Positions 1-11,242 of a DNA stretch of 64,000 nt are shown here, piece after piece. Under the pieces are notes generated by a model. That model was not told the origin of the DNA and searched no databases. It worked only from the letters and a program-made list of their open reading frames with translations. A program made the translations under genes and the position numbers. Position 1 is the first letter of the stretch. Each line of letters starts with the position of its first letter. The stretch is from assembly GCA_002099365.1 (NCBI GenBank), contig MSED01000004.1:186001-250000 (forward strand), read 5' to 3'. This DNA is from Phialophora verrucosa. Taxonomy: Eukaryota > Ascomycota > Eurotiomycetes > Chaetothyriales > Herpotrichiellaceae.

Positions 1-691
1 TGTACGCTTCCAAGAGAGCTTCACAGCTGACGTCTCGGGTAACCTTGGCGACAACGCTTGCTGCACTGACGCAGGGGAAGAGACTGTCGGCCTTCTTCTC
101 CACGGTGATCTTAACGGTGGGGAAGATCAACGCCAGCTTCTTCTGATAGACTTCGGGCTTCCCAATAGTGTCAACGTAGATCTCAGTGACATTGACTCCG
201 CGATCGAGCACCCCTCGAATCAGCTCAACGGTTGCATCCATGGCCTGAGCGTTGAGATTGTACGATCCCCCATATCGCAGCATGCCGGCACCGATGTCCT
301 GTGCGGAGAGGGATTTGATCGCCCACCCGGACGACTTGAACAGATCATGATCGTTGCTGCACACTGCTTTGGTCAGATTTGCTCGGACTGCTGGTGTAAG
401 CACCTTCGAGTCGTCGAAGTGATACGTGTCGGCGAGCAAGGATTGCTGTATCTCAATGGGGAGGTAGTACACTCCGTAGATCATCGGGCCAATGACCGGA
501 CCACGACCGGCTTCATCGACGCCTAGGACGCATGGTGTTCCTGGAGCAGGTGAGGAAGGACTCCTCGTCGTGATGGCTTCAGGGATACCGCTGTAGTGTG
601 TATAGGATTTGCCGGACAAGAGTTCATCTCGATGGTCTTTTACAGACGGTGGGACAAATACTGTTGAGACGGCTATCTCGTCCTTTTCCAT
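1..691 (-). CDS. RNH201: RNase H2 catalytic subunit A (partial, 3' end outside window)
   Basis: This gene encodes the catalytic subunit of the nuclear RNase H2 complex, which nicks RNA in RNA:DNA hybrids and removes single ribonucleotides from DNA. The frame is open from an ATG at 691 to the window edge, giving 230 residues; the remainder lies to the left. All four type 2 RNase H acidic residues are visible: D59 and E60 in VDEAGRGP, D174 in YVDTIG, and D202 in KKADSLFP. The DSK motif (94-96) is also present. The first 50 residues are variable and polar, as in other fungal RNase H2A proteins. No intron is needed in the visible part. It is transcribed divergently from the CENP-C gene, with only 296 bp between the two start codons. 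The identification is firm because the signature motifs are complete and correctly ordered. Confidence 0.95.
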   Translation of the reverse strand, partial: MEKDEIAVSTVFVPPSVKDHRDELLSGKSYTHYSGIPEAITTRSPSSPAPGTPCVLGVDEAGRGPVIGPMIYGVYYLPIEIQQSLLADTYHFDDSKVLTPAVRANLTKAVCSNDHDLFKSSGWAIKSLSAQDIGAGMLRYGGSYNLNAQAMDATVELIRGVLDRGVNVTEIYVDTIGKPEVYQKKLALIFPTVKITVEKKADSLFPCVSAASVVAKVTRDVSCEALLEAY

Positions 692-987
692 GATGGCTCA
701 GTATTCTTGCAGTGATTGCTGGAGGTCCAGCTCAGGTGAAGCCGTTCTGAGAATATGATGGGAAAATGAAGCGCGACGCGTCCGCCGAGGCGTTACTGCC
801 ACTGGCCAATCATATTTCACGTTGCGCCCCATTTGGACTGGACGCATGGAGCTAACCCCAATCCGGCTTTACGACAACAAAGTTCGCCTTGATCTCAATC
901 AACATTCAGGTTGCGTTCAACAATATCTTGTGGCGAGTAGCTCCCAGTTGCTCCTCCCGATACAAGGCGCTTTCACTCCTGGTCGTC

Positions 988-3031
988 ATGGCTTCGCGAC
1001 CCGTTGCGCGCAGAGAACCTGCCAATGTCGACTATTCGGCAGTTGGAAAGGCAGGAAGGTGAGGACATGGAGATACTGGGAGTAAGAGCTGTCGCTGACC
1101 GCGCACAGGCGCACCGGAGTCACCCTTGACCAGCAACCGCTCGATGCCTATGGAATGGAACAGATCTCAGCCATTTTCTCCTCGCCTCGGAAACCGTCCC
1201 CGTTGAAGAACATGGTGGTGATGGAGATTGAGGGAGACGCTACTCCTCCTCCGGCACTGTCTGCCCAGCGAACGGCCCGAAATACACCAGCTCGACCTCC
1301 TCGTTCGTCCTCGCCTAGAAAGAGCGGCATTAGTGGTACCCCAAGGAAGGGCAACGGTGTCGACATATTCTCTACGACCAAGAGCTTGCAGGATGAAGAT
1401 ATCGAGGACCATGAAAACATCCCACACCCTGCGTCGACGCCGAGTCAGGATGCGCAAAGTCCGTCGCCTGCTTCAGTGCGGACCTTGCAGAGGACACCGC
1501 CGAGGCGATTGAGCGCAAGTCCGCGCAAGTCCCCCCTCGCGGACAGGATGACAATCACTCCAAACCGACTGCACAAACCTAGAGCCAGCCTGGACTTACA
1601 GCGGATTGAGAATCAAGTCTCTCCTTCTATAGAGGATGGAGACTTTGATGCATATGACGAAGCCACAGAACAGTTTGAGGCAGCTATAAAGGGGACCATT
1701 GATGTGCCCCCATCGAGCGAGCATGCGGTAGGTGCCATGAAGACGCCGCGCGAAGAGCCGAGCGCCCCGGATATAGGCTTTGATGATGACGAAACTGAGC
1801 CGGACCAAGAGCTTGAAGAGCCAACAATCCCAGCACCACAAAACCAAGCCAACTCGAGGAAGAAGAGGAAATCCGACGCGATCGACCAGGACGAGTCGGC
1901 CGCCTCGCCCAAACCAATCAAAATTGCGAAAAAGAGAGGACGAGCTCCCGTACTGAGAGACATGACTCCGCCGGCGCCGAGCCCCAAACCATTGTCGGCG
2001 AAGGCGAAGGGGAAGCAACCTCTAAGGGACATCGATGCGAACTTGAAATTGTCTTCTCGACAGGAGAGAGAACTTGAGGTGATTATCGAAAAAGTGAGAG
2101 CACGGCCAGGGCCTCCAAGATCATTGTACATCTTGCGACGAGAGACTCCCGCGGATGATGGCATAACGCACACAAGAAGCGGCCGGGTCAGCGTCAAGCC
2201 CTTGGCATATTGGCGGAACGAACGATGTGTGTACGGGACAAGCCCTGGCGGAGCAAGTCTGGCGGACGGAGCGCGTTTCCCACTCAACAGCATCAAGGAG
2301 ATTGTGCGCTCTGAAGAAGTGGCAGAAAGACCTGACAGCAAGAAATCAAAAGGCAAGAAGAAGAAGACGGGCAAAAGAGGCAAAGGCAAGGGGCGGCAGA
2401 CCTACGCAGAGGAGGAGGGGCAAGGAGCAGAAGAAGACAAAAGCGATAGGTCAGGCTCAGACTTCGACCCTGACGATATCCCAGAAGACCCCGATGCCGA
2501 GCCATGGGAGACTGGGACTGGCACGCTTCGAGGCAATGTCGCTATCTGGGACCCCGTCGCGCGAGCGCCTACGGAGCAAGAGCAAGAAATCGAGATCGCT
2601 CATGCACCCGCAGCCATCCCGACCCGAGAAGTCAAGGGCTCGAGTTCTCACGACGGCCCAACTTTCCGATATGCGAAGTTGCTGTCAACGAGGTTCTTTG
2701 GCACCGGACTCGTGGACCTGCCCCCTGGCGGCATCAAGCGGCCGAAGAATAGCCGGAAGATGCATATGAGTTTCTTTGTTGTCAAGGGGAGAGTCACTGT
2801 TACAGTAGGGCCATTGGGTGGCGAAGAGACTGGGAGCATGAACCGCTTCAGTATCGGCAAGGGAGGGTTCTGGCAAGTTCCACGAGGTAAGCCCACGGCC
2901 CTTGTGGTGATGGTGACAGGACTGACTTGAGCACAGGTAACCAGTATTCCATTGAGAATGAGATGGACAAGGCAGCACGGATATTCTTCAGTCAGGCATG
3001 CGAACCTGAGCCAACAGAAGATCAAGATTGA
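988..3031 (+). CDS. MIF2: Centromere protein C (Mif2), inner kinetochore
   Basis: CENP-C/Mif2 binds the CENP-A nucleosome and links it to the outer kinetochore. I model three exons, 988-1058, 1109-2886 and 2937-3031, encoding 647 residues. Exon 1 begins in the context gtcATGgc and supplies the conserved N-terminal block: DYSAVGKAGR spliced to RTGVTLD, before the FSSPRK motif. The CENP-C signature, which contains RSGRVSVKPLAYW, lies at about residues 377-397. A C-terminal cupin dimerization domain (about 540-640) ends after VPRGNQYSIEN. Both introns are 50 bp. Reading straight through intron 2 gives a premature stop at 2930, whereas splicing restores the expected cupin end. The middle is a basic and acidic low-complexity linker. 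The first exon is short and easily missed by single-ORF gene finding. Confidence 0.93.
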
Positions 3032-3586
3032 TATCCATGCGCGCAAATTTACGCGCCATAATGAGAGATGTGTATGCCTCTTCTGCTACGAAACTAATTT
3101 TGGGTTGGATGATTGACTATTCAGTTCGACCCGGGTTCGGACGATTGTGTAATAAATCGTCCTTGCAACCAAACATGCTTTGACTGTGCATGCCTTGGGC
3201 TCGTTGTGATACCTCTATGACCGTCCCTGTCCCCGGGGAGAAGAAGGAACCGGCTATAGGGGTGATTGATGACAGAGTCAACAAAGCTATTGGATAGATT
3301 CGAGACTTCGTTCCAACGGCGGCAGCATGGCTTTGCCTTCAGCATTCTAGTAGGATGGGTGGCAAGCTCTCACCCTCGTAGTTCCCTAATATCGCGTTGA
3401 CGGTGGACGATCCAGCCCTAACCCCCTAGCATCCTCGTGTCCTCCATGAGTCGAGATGCCAACAACCGCGGCGATTGGGCTTCGCTCAATCCGGAGATCG
3501 CGCGGTCTTTGCGTGCTGCTGCTGCTGCTGCTGCTGCTTCGACATGCTTCGACGGGGGGGCCGCGACGACCGGGCCCGGGCGTTTT
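3032..3586. other. Convergent intergenic region
   Basis: These 555 bp separate the 3' ends of the CENP-C and tubulin cofactor B genes. I see only the (GCT)8 tract and a short G/C-rich run just beyond it. The open frames here lack coding character and mostly run antisense into cofactor B. Confidence 0.6.
3515..3538. repeat. (GCT)8 microsatellite
   Basis: There are eight uninterrupted GCT units in the convergent 3' region between the CENP-C and tubulin cofactor B genes. It lies outside both coding sequences, about 50 bp past the cofactor B stop codon. Confidence 0.9.
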
Positions 3587-4423
3587 TCAAATCTCCTCCA
3601 TTTCTTCGTCCATCAAGTCATCCAGAGGGGGGAACTCGTCAATCTCGACCTTCTCCGGCCTTGCCAGCACGCCGTACTTGGGTCGGCATTCGAACACCCT
3701 CCTCGTCTCTTGCTTGGCTTTGCCATCCTCGCCTTCGGTCTCGACAGCCACGCTTCCATCATTCCTCCCGACCGGCTCGTCCAGCTCGACCCCGACCCAG
3801 AGACATCCTTCTTCCCTGTGCCCGCCCAGGCCGGGAACCTCGCCAGCAAACCGGACGACGCCTCTCTTTCCGTCGTCGTTGCCCACCCGACATCGCAGGC
3901 CCTCTTTGATACCCCGGGCCGCCATTTCCGTCTCGTCCTTCCTCCTCCGCCCTTGGGCGACCTCCTTCTGAGACTTCGCGTTCGGGTCAAAGCGCCCGAG
4001 CTTCTGCCGCCTTTTCCATGCGAGTACTGAGTCGTCCAGTTTCTCGTACTGCTCTTCGGGCATTTGGTACTTCTCGACGGAACTCAGGTCGGCGGCGAGG
4101 AAGTTCAGATTCTGCCGCTCGTGCCTGGGACGTACGTCGATGACTTCGATTTCCGAGCCTCTCCGTAGTCCGTAACGCGGAGTCGAAAGTAGATCGGCCT
4201 CATTGTCGAATTGAATCCACGTGCCGTCGAGCACGGACCTGGTGCGCAGGGACTGACTGGACGCTGGGATTCCCGTGATGGGCTCAAGCTTCGCCTTCAA
4301 TTGCGAGACGGTCCACGACGGTGTTATCCGACGTTCTGCTGAAAGTAGCGGGGGCCCGGATGGGTTGGTTTCATTGGGCACGATGATCTGCACAGCAAGA
4401 TCACTTGGTGTTTGCAAAGACAT
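3587..4423 (-). CDS. ALP11: Tubulin-folding cofactor B (Alp11-like)
   Basis: Cofactor B acts in the cytosolic tubulin folding pathway: it receives alpha-tubulin from the chaperonin and, with cofactor E, helps form and recycle tubulin dimers. The 278-residue product has a ubiquitin-like N-terminal domain (about 9-97), a linker with a short helical segment, and a C-terminal CAP-Gly domain (about 176-260). The CAP-Gly core is clear: GCLWVGVELDEP, then GRNDG at 219-223 where GKNDG is the family consensus, then the F-x-C-x-P-x-Y-G segment. The protein ends in an acidic tail finishing EEMEEI, similar to the alpha-tubulin C-terminus recognised by CAP-Gly domains. It is a single exon starting at the only suitable ATG. 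The length matches the family. Confidence 0.92.
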   Translation of the reverse strand: MSLQTPSDLAVQIIVPNETNPSGPPLLSAERRITPSWTVSQLKAKLEPITGIPASSQSLRTRSVLDGTWIQFDNEADLLSTPRYGLRRGSEIEVIDVRPRHERQNLNFLAADLSSVEKYQMPEEQYEKLDDSVLAWKRRQKLGRFDPNAKSQKEVAQGRRRKDETEMAARGIKEGLRCRVGNDDGKRGVVRFAGEVPGLGGHREEGCLWVGVELDEPVGRNDGSVAVETEGEDGKAKQETRRVFECRPKYGVLARPEKVEIDEFPPLDDLMDEEMEEI

Positions 4424-5110
4424 TTCCTCGTGGTCGCTGTTCGAAGCCGCTTTGCGAGATTTGCGAAGTCCCGAAGTCGCCTTTTGGTCACGATCTGAGG
4501 CCTATGACTGACACTCCGATGATCTAATGTAGCCAAGGATTGCAGAACTTGACTGAGAGCGTAAAGGAGATATTGGGAAATAATATGTTTCAGGATGGTT
4601 GGTGGACGAGGATGGGTCACGTGCAGCCTTTCAAATGACGCCGCGTGCGTTAAATGACACGTCCTTTGAAACTTGGGCAGCCGAAGAATCGACGAAGATC
4701 GTGATTGTTTGCTACTTCATCTCTTCGTGTTCATCCTCGCAATTGAACAGTTGCATCTGTTCATCTATTCGCGTCTCGAAGTACTATGTGGAAATGTCTT
4801 CAAAGTACGCTTTCTGACTTTGAGACACAAGATCGCCTTCTGTACAAGTACTTCAGGTTGCTGAAGCCCTCGGCCGGTCTTGTTTGCAGCGATCTCTTGA
4901 CCGCATCCAAGCGAGATGGTGGTATGCTCTCTTGTTATCTTCCATCACATATGTGGCTTGTCAAGTGACAACCTCCAGGAAAAGGGGCCGCAGTCTGGTG
5001 AAGCTGACCTCTAGCTACACATGTCTTCCCTCGCCTTGTCAGAAACAATACCCATCTTCCTTCTCAGAAGCATTCGACCAAAGTGGCCCATCTGCTGCCG
5101 GCGTGAGAGT
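4424..5110. other. Intergenic region, no gene seen
   Basis: These 687 bp lie upstream of cofactor B and downstream of the acyl-CoA ligase-like gene. Open frames are short and overlap each other, and none has a recognisable domain or convincing splice sites. The left part should hold the cofactor B promoter. Confidence 0.55.
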
Positions 5111-7163
5111 TTATTCAGATCGTGCGGCCTGAACAAGAGTCCGGCGGAGGATCTTTCCAGCCGCTGATCGAGGGATCTGTTCAACGAAATGAACGTCGCC
5201 TGTGATGCGCTTGTATGAGATCAGCCTTGAGGCGACGAATTCCTTCACGTCTTGCCCCGTCAGCGGGGTAGCACTATGGAGACTGCTGCGCACCACATAG
5301 GCAGTTGGAAACGTTTCAGGGACGCCCTGCAAGTTGTTTCGGGTTACACCGACCACAGCCGCATCCACAATCTGAGGGTGCTGGACCAGAAGGCTCTCGA
5401 GCTCTGTCGGTGATACCTGCCACCCATGGACTTTCATGGTTTCCTTGACTCGGTCGGTGTAATACAGTTTCCCGCCTTGCACATACAGCTGGTCGCCGGT
5501 TCGATAAAAGCCGTCCGAGTCGAAAGCATCCGCGTTCGCTTCGTCGTTCTTGAGGTATCCGGAGAATAGCATTGGAGTCTTGATGAACGCCTCGCCTGGC
5601 TTGCCCTCCTCTATGATGAACTCCCCTTCCTCCGAAACCAGCTTCAGTCGTACATTGGGCAGCAAGCGGCCAACACTTCCCGAATGGTCCCTTCCTTGCA
5701 CGTCACCGAAACTGTGCCATCCTGCCTCTGTGGTGCCCCAAACTTGGGTTACCAGTGCCTCGGGGGCCAAGACTTGGTATAATTCGTTCTGTACAGTTGC
5801 AGGCAAGGCGGCACCGGCCGAAATGATGTGTCGGAGGCTCTTAAGTCGGGGGTGTTCTGAAACTGGAAGCTGGGTCAGGGCGCTAACGATTGGCGGACAC
5901 ACCGGAACATCGGTTATGGCGTTTGTCTCAACTGCTCGCAAACACTCCGGGAGGGACCATTTGGGCAAGAAGAAAGTCGGAATGCCCAGTCGGAGTGGTA
6001 ATACCAGCGCCAGGGGTGATGCAAACGCATGAAAGACAGGTAGGCAGATAAGCTGTGATGGCTGTCACAGGTGTCAGTGTGGGTTCTATGAAGTTTCGAG
6101 GGGCAGTTGATAGTACTTGATATGGTCTGGCGCCAAACTGATCCTCAAGCAAGGTTGTCTGCGCAACAACGGATCGATGTGAGATCAAGGCAGTCTTTGG
6201 AAGGCCGGTCGTACCACTGGTCAGTGAGTACGCCGCAATACTCTCCTGGTCGAATTTGCTGTCATTTGTGGGAAGAGGCCAATCAATGTCGTCGCTGAGC
6301 AGCAAAGTGCGCCAGTTGGAGTGACCCCGGACAGGCGGGGTATTGGTTCTAGGCAGGCTGAAATCATTGCAAGGACCATCAATTATGAGCGCCCTGGCCT
6401 CAACCGTCGCATCCATACGGGCATGGTCACTCTTTGATTGCACAACTAGCGCAGCATTGACGGTATTGTCAGCGCCGGAAGGGCCCGTCTCTGGACTGGC
6501 GAGCGCCGAGACGTCCTCCATGGGGTCTATGCTGAAGATGTTGGAGGGGTCAACCTTGAAATGGGCGGCGGCCGCAGCTTCAACGATTGGGTCCATGCAG
6601 TCCATCTGAGCGAAGACGAACTTTGGCTTGGTCAGATCGAGCAGATGAACCAGTTCGGACTTGGTGTATCTGGGATTGGACCCAACAGGACGACCCCCGG
6701 AACCGACTATCCCCAGCCAGATCAAGGGATACCAGATCTACAGAGCCTTGGTCAGTCAAGTCGCACAGCATGAAGAGAAGCGCAGAAGACGGCAGCAGCC
6801 GACCTTGAGCAACAGAAGTGTGACATACGTTATTGAAGGCATGCAGGCATACACATTCCCCCTCCTGTAAGCCAAGCGCTCTCAGGCCCTTGATCAGTTG
6901 AAGCACAATCTGGAGAGCTTGTCTGGCAAGAATCCTATGGGTCGGATGGTTCGCATCGATGAAAATCTGGAGATGAGGAAGCGGGATCAGTAACAACACA
7001 AATACGTGCAGGAGCTCAGGCGGCCTACCGGGGTATTGTCGTCATATCGACCGAGGTTGCCAAAGGTATATGTTAGAATGTCTGTGGGTGGAATCGGGAC
7101 AGACTTTCGAGAGGTCCAGACAGAATCGATGACAACGGTGGGGTCGACCTTGGAGAAAGACAT
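5111..7163 (-). CDS. Adenylate-forming acyl-CoA synthetase (4-coumarate-CoA ligase-like)
   Basis: This ANL-superfamily enzyme would activate a carboxylic acid as the acyl-adenylate and usually transfer it to CoA. I model four exons, 7029-7163, 6829-6966, 6117-6737 and 5111-6052, giving 611 residues; all junctions are phase 0 with GT-AG introns of 62, 91 and 64 bp. Visible motifs are the phosphate-binding loop TSGTTGLPK (about 264-272), the A5 motif GTTEAG (about 404-409), YRTGD (about 481-485), the hinge DRVKE (about 498) and the C-terminal catalytic lysine in SAAGK (K598). The loop glycine that usually follows PK is threonine here (PKTA). There is no carrier-protein or reductase domain and no obvious peroxisomal SKL tail (it ends RSE). 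It lies divergent to the TmpA-like gene. The substrate cannot be read from sequence; aryl, fatty and amino acids are all possible. Confidence 0.85.
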
Positions 7164-8850
7164 TGTGTAACGGTGGCGTGGAGAGACGCAAGACAGGTGT
7201 CACAATGGATGGACCATCAGGTAGGACAATAACTGCAAAAAGCACGCTTTATCCAGGACGATGAGGAACAAAGCCGTGTACTTGGTCTATGCGAGGGTCC
7301 AGCTGCCCCGGGCAGTGGGTTGCGCAATCGACGGGAGACCAAGGTGCGCTAGGTTGAGCGCAGCTGGGGAACTGTGCTAGACAGCGGCCGAGCTGAACGC
7401 CATCTGATTGAAAAGGCAGCTGCTACTGCAAAAATGCTTTACGGTGAGTGAATGGATTTGACAATCGCCCAAATGAAAGACCACAGCAAGAGTGGCTGGC
7501 GCTGGCCAAGTCACCGTCACAATGGGCAAGAAGCATTGCCAGTCCCAACGCCAACCATCGCGTTGCTCACCGGTTGACCTTGAGATGGGAGCGGTGGGTT
7601 TCTCGTGCCATCATCGGGCTTCGCTTTGCATCTCTCTGCTCTGCACAGCAATTCTGACAGCGGCTAGATTAGTCAGTTCAGAAAGACCGCTTGGATTCTG
7701 CCTGCTGCAGGTGGGGATACTGAGAGGTTGCAATGAGCATACTGTGAGTGCCACCGTGGAGATGGAACACACCGAAGAATGGGAAAGTGCTGAGTGGCAG
7801 CTGTGCTTGATTTAGTCCGTCCCAGTCAAGACATTGTTTCTTGCAGCGCTTGCAGGCCGTGCCTGCGCTCACTGAAGGAAACAATATATTGGAGAGTCTA
7901 TCAATTGGCTACCGGAAATGCGAACCCAACTGGTCCATTTCTTATGCCCCGACCAGATCGATTGCCGCGACCCAAGGTCATGGGTCAATCGTCGCCATGC
8001 GTTATCCTAATTCCCAATCGAGCACGAATCCACGGCTTCGGAAAGCAATGCGCACGAGCTAGCCACACGGCTTGCACCATCACTGCGACTGCCATCAACA
8101 ACAGGCACCTCGATCGCAAGCATCGCTCAAGGCATCACACCGGCTCCCTTTGTGTGGCTCGCTTACCTCCGGACGCATACATCTCGACCTCGCCTCTTCA
8201 CAGTGTTTCTGTCATCCTGCGGGATCAGCCGCATGATTTCTCATTGCCCACGTTTTCGAGTCACCTGCGACACCTCAGCTCCAACAACCATCGCCGCTTG
8301 CCCTTAGTTCACTCCTCGAGTCACTTGGCGTTGGACCTCCCCGCTACTCGGTCACGTCGGGTTTCAAGAAAAGTTATATCCATCCTGTCTGATTCACCTG
8401 TCCGGAAACTAGAAACACCACTCCTATGACCTCGCCTTCGATCGCTTCCGCTTCCGGTACCTTTTCCATTGCTATAAGGCACAGCGGTACCTTCACACAG
8501 ATGACCGTGGCTCACCTTATCCCGTAGGCTCCCTGCGACGTCACGGCATCGAGACTCTGTTGAAGACGCCTAGTAAGCGCTCATTTCTTGTCGTGCCCAC
8601 AGATCCCGCCTACTTCACCCCTTAGCTGCACATTCCTCAGTACAAGGAGAACTCCATATTTCCGCCATCCCTTCACAGCAAATGGTGACCTCATCGACTC
8701 ACTTCCGCCGAGTTCGGATGAGTCCCCCGTGGGTTCGCAGGGGGCTCAGGACAAGTCTACCACGGTTGTGGTCGCGTTTGACCTTTTTGGCCATCGCAAA
8801 CGCGCTTTTTTCGAGGTAAATGCTGATAAGTTGAAAGCAGTTCTTCCACC
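7164..8850. other. Divergent promoter/leader region
   Basis: These 1.7 kb separate the starts of the ligase-like and TmpA-like genes. The longest frame (7794-8429, plus) is compositionally odd and has no domain I recognise, so I treat it as non-coding leader. Pyrimidine-rich sequence before 8851 suits a fungal transcription start area. This region probably carries both promoters. Confidence 0.5.
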
Positions 8851-10503
8851 ATGGCAAGCAGAACTCCTGTTCCCACTCTCGATTCTCATCAACATCACAA
8901 CCGGCTCGATGTCGGCGACGGAAAAGTGGTCACCAATGACGGAGGTCTCCATCCTGAGCTGAGCAACGTTCCCAACCATTCTATATCACAAATCGATGGC
9001 GAACGTCCTACCGCGTCCTCTGTGGAGGACTCAGAGTTGGCCTGGCACAATACTACGGTAGCACAAGATCAAGGGTCTTCCAGATCAGGTTCTCTCATCC
9101 TCGAAAAGAACCCACTGCCCGGAATGCAGATGCCTGACAAAAAGTACACCCGCCTGCTGCGTAACTTACGGTGGACCATCTTCTCCGTCTATCGACGCCT
9201 CAACGCCCTCGTCTTGACAGCGAACATCATAGCCATCATCATCCTGGCTACACAGCACAAGCTTGTCTCGATGTCACCGGAACGCGCTGCAACTGCCGTA
9301 TCCATCAACTTGACGGTTGGGGTACTGATGCGACAAGAACTTGTCATCAACACGCTATTTTGGATCTTCGGCAAATGTCCTCAGTGGTTTCCTCTGCGCA
9401 TTCGTCGGCTATCTGCAAAGATATATCATCTCGGGGGTGTACACAGTGGGGCAGCCATGTCAGCCACTTTGTGGTTCGCATTCTTCAACGTATCCATTGT
9501 CAACTCGTTCCAATCCGGAAGAGTACAGAGACACCAGAGCAGCATTCCGATCATCACCGTTCTCCTCGACGTCCTGCTCCTCTCCATTATCGCTATGGCG
9601 CATCCTGCCATACGCGCAAGAATGCACAACCAGTTTGAGCTCGTACACCGTTTCGCAGGCTGGTCCGCGCTGGGCATGTTCTGGGTCGAATTCGCCCTAC
9701 TGACGGACGCGAAGGTGCACGACGCCTACTCGCCAGAACCAGCCAGCCAAGTCGTATTGGAAAGCCCGATCTTCTGGACTCTTCTGGTCGCCACCATCTC
9801 CATTGCCTTACCTTGGGTGTGGTTGAGGAAAGTCAAAGTCAACGCAGAACATTTATCGGACCATGCGATTCGGCTTCACTTTACCTACACCAAGCTGCCT
9901 CTCTGTGCCGCTCCCCGACTTTCTGACAGTCCTCTTCTCGAGTGGCACGCATTTGCAGGAATCCCTGACGAAGACGGACCAGGGTTCTCGGTGCTCGTAT
10001 CAAGAGCTGGTGATTGGACATCTCGGCTCATCAGATCACCTCCGACCACCCTGTGGGTCAGAGGCATCCCCACTATGGGAGTGCTGCACGTGGCCCCGAT
10101 ATTTCGAAAACTCGTCCTGGTCGCTACAGGCTCAGGCATTGGTCCAATCCTGTCGCTGCTCAGTAAGAGGGACGTCTGCTGCCGAATACTCTGGAGTACC
10201 CCAACACCAGAGGTCACTTATTCCAAAAATGTCATAGAAACAGTGCTCAGAGCTGATCCCGAGGCCATGATAATCAACACCACCCTATCTGGAAGGCCGG
10301 ACCTGGTCAGGCACACCTACGAGTTGTACGCAAAGTCTGCCGCGGAGGCTGTTTTTGTGATATCAAACCCTCGCGTCACACGCAGGCTCGTCTATTCACT
10401 TGAGTCACGCGGCATTCCCGTCTTTGCTCCGTAAGCTATTTCCCGGTCTGGTCCACTACAAGAATTGGCTTCTAACAAAACGAGCAGGATCTTTGATAGC
10501 TGA
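8851..10503 (+). CDS. tmpA-like: TmpA-like integral membrane flavoprotein
   Basis: The family prototype, Aspergillus nidulans TmpA, is a plasma-membrane protein resembling flavin/ferric reductases and needed for normal conidiation signalling. Exons are 8851-10430 and 10488-10503, giving 531 residues. The 57-bp intron has GTAAG, CTAAC and CAG, and splicing replaces a premature stop with the C-terminal IFDS ending that I recall from this family. About 107 polar residues are followed by five or six membrane segments (near 108-133, 146-172, 192-218, 231-250, 268-287 and 305-325). Histidine-bearing segments YHLGGVHSG and FELVHRF lie in the membrane region. A cytoplasmic FAD/NAD-binding-like half follows, with VATGSGIGP at about 424-432. 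The start has a strong context (caccATGg). No adenylation domain is fused to it, but an adenylate-forming enzyme lies next door in divergent orientation. Confidence 0.82.
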
Positions 10504-11242
10504 GTGCGCTCCAACCGCGAGAGAAAGAAAAACAGGAGGAAGTACACTGTATGTGCATATGGGACGATAGCATGTTGTGTGGTGTTCAGCGTGTACAGAA
10601 ACATAAGGAAGCGGAGAGTTTTCGGATGGTCCACTCGCATTGTCCGCGAGCTTTATCTCTCCTTCCAGCAGCAGCGACGAGTCAGGTGTCCGGGTCATTG
10701 TCATCTATTTCGGGTTGCTTCTTTTGCATTACATCCTTTCGGGCCCGGGTTTCAAAGCGTGGGTGATGGCGTCATGCACATACCGCAAAGGCACCGCTGG
10801 CACAGAGAAGCGTGCGCATGAACATTTTTGGAATGATCCCAGCATCAGCAGCATTGATTGATAGCTCATAAGTAGCATTACGTGTCCAGCTTACATCAGA
10901 CAATGCAGCCAATGAGTATCTAAGTCCACATCAGAATAGTCGACCTCCCTAGCTAGCGACAGTACCTCTGAGGTTGAGAAAGTCGGGGTCCGTCGAACGA
11001 TTTCGTGCGACTGGATGTGAAGAGAAAAGCGTCATGTTCCAGACATATTCATTTTGGCTCAGTTGCTCGCAATTCATCGCTCCGTACTGAGTACTAATGG
11101 CTGCCTGGCGAGGAGGAGTCAACATATTCCGGGGCTCGTATCTCGTGCCCGAGCTCTCGTCTGTTCGCTATGCTGTTGTTCTACGATTCTGCGACCTTTT
11201 TCATCTTCCCAACCACAGGCCAGGCTCGTACCGACGGAGGTA
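10504..11242. other. Convergent intergenic region
   Basis: These 739 bp lie between the 3' ends of the TmpA-like gene and the lysine-rich protein gene. I see no coding signal, RNA gene or repeat; presumably this is 3' UTR sequence. Confidence 0.55.

Noticed and set aside
1613..2389. 258-codon minus-strand frame inside CENP-C
   Set aside because: It is fully antisense to conserved CENP-C coding sequence and shows no domain.
7794..8429. 211-codon plus frame before the TmpA-like gene
   Set aside because: It is rich in His, Ser and Arg with no domain; it looks like open non-coding leader sequence.
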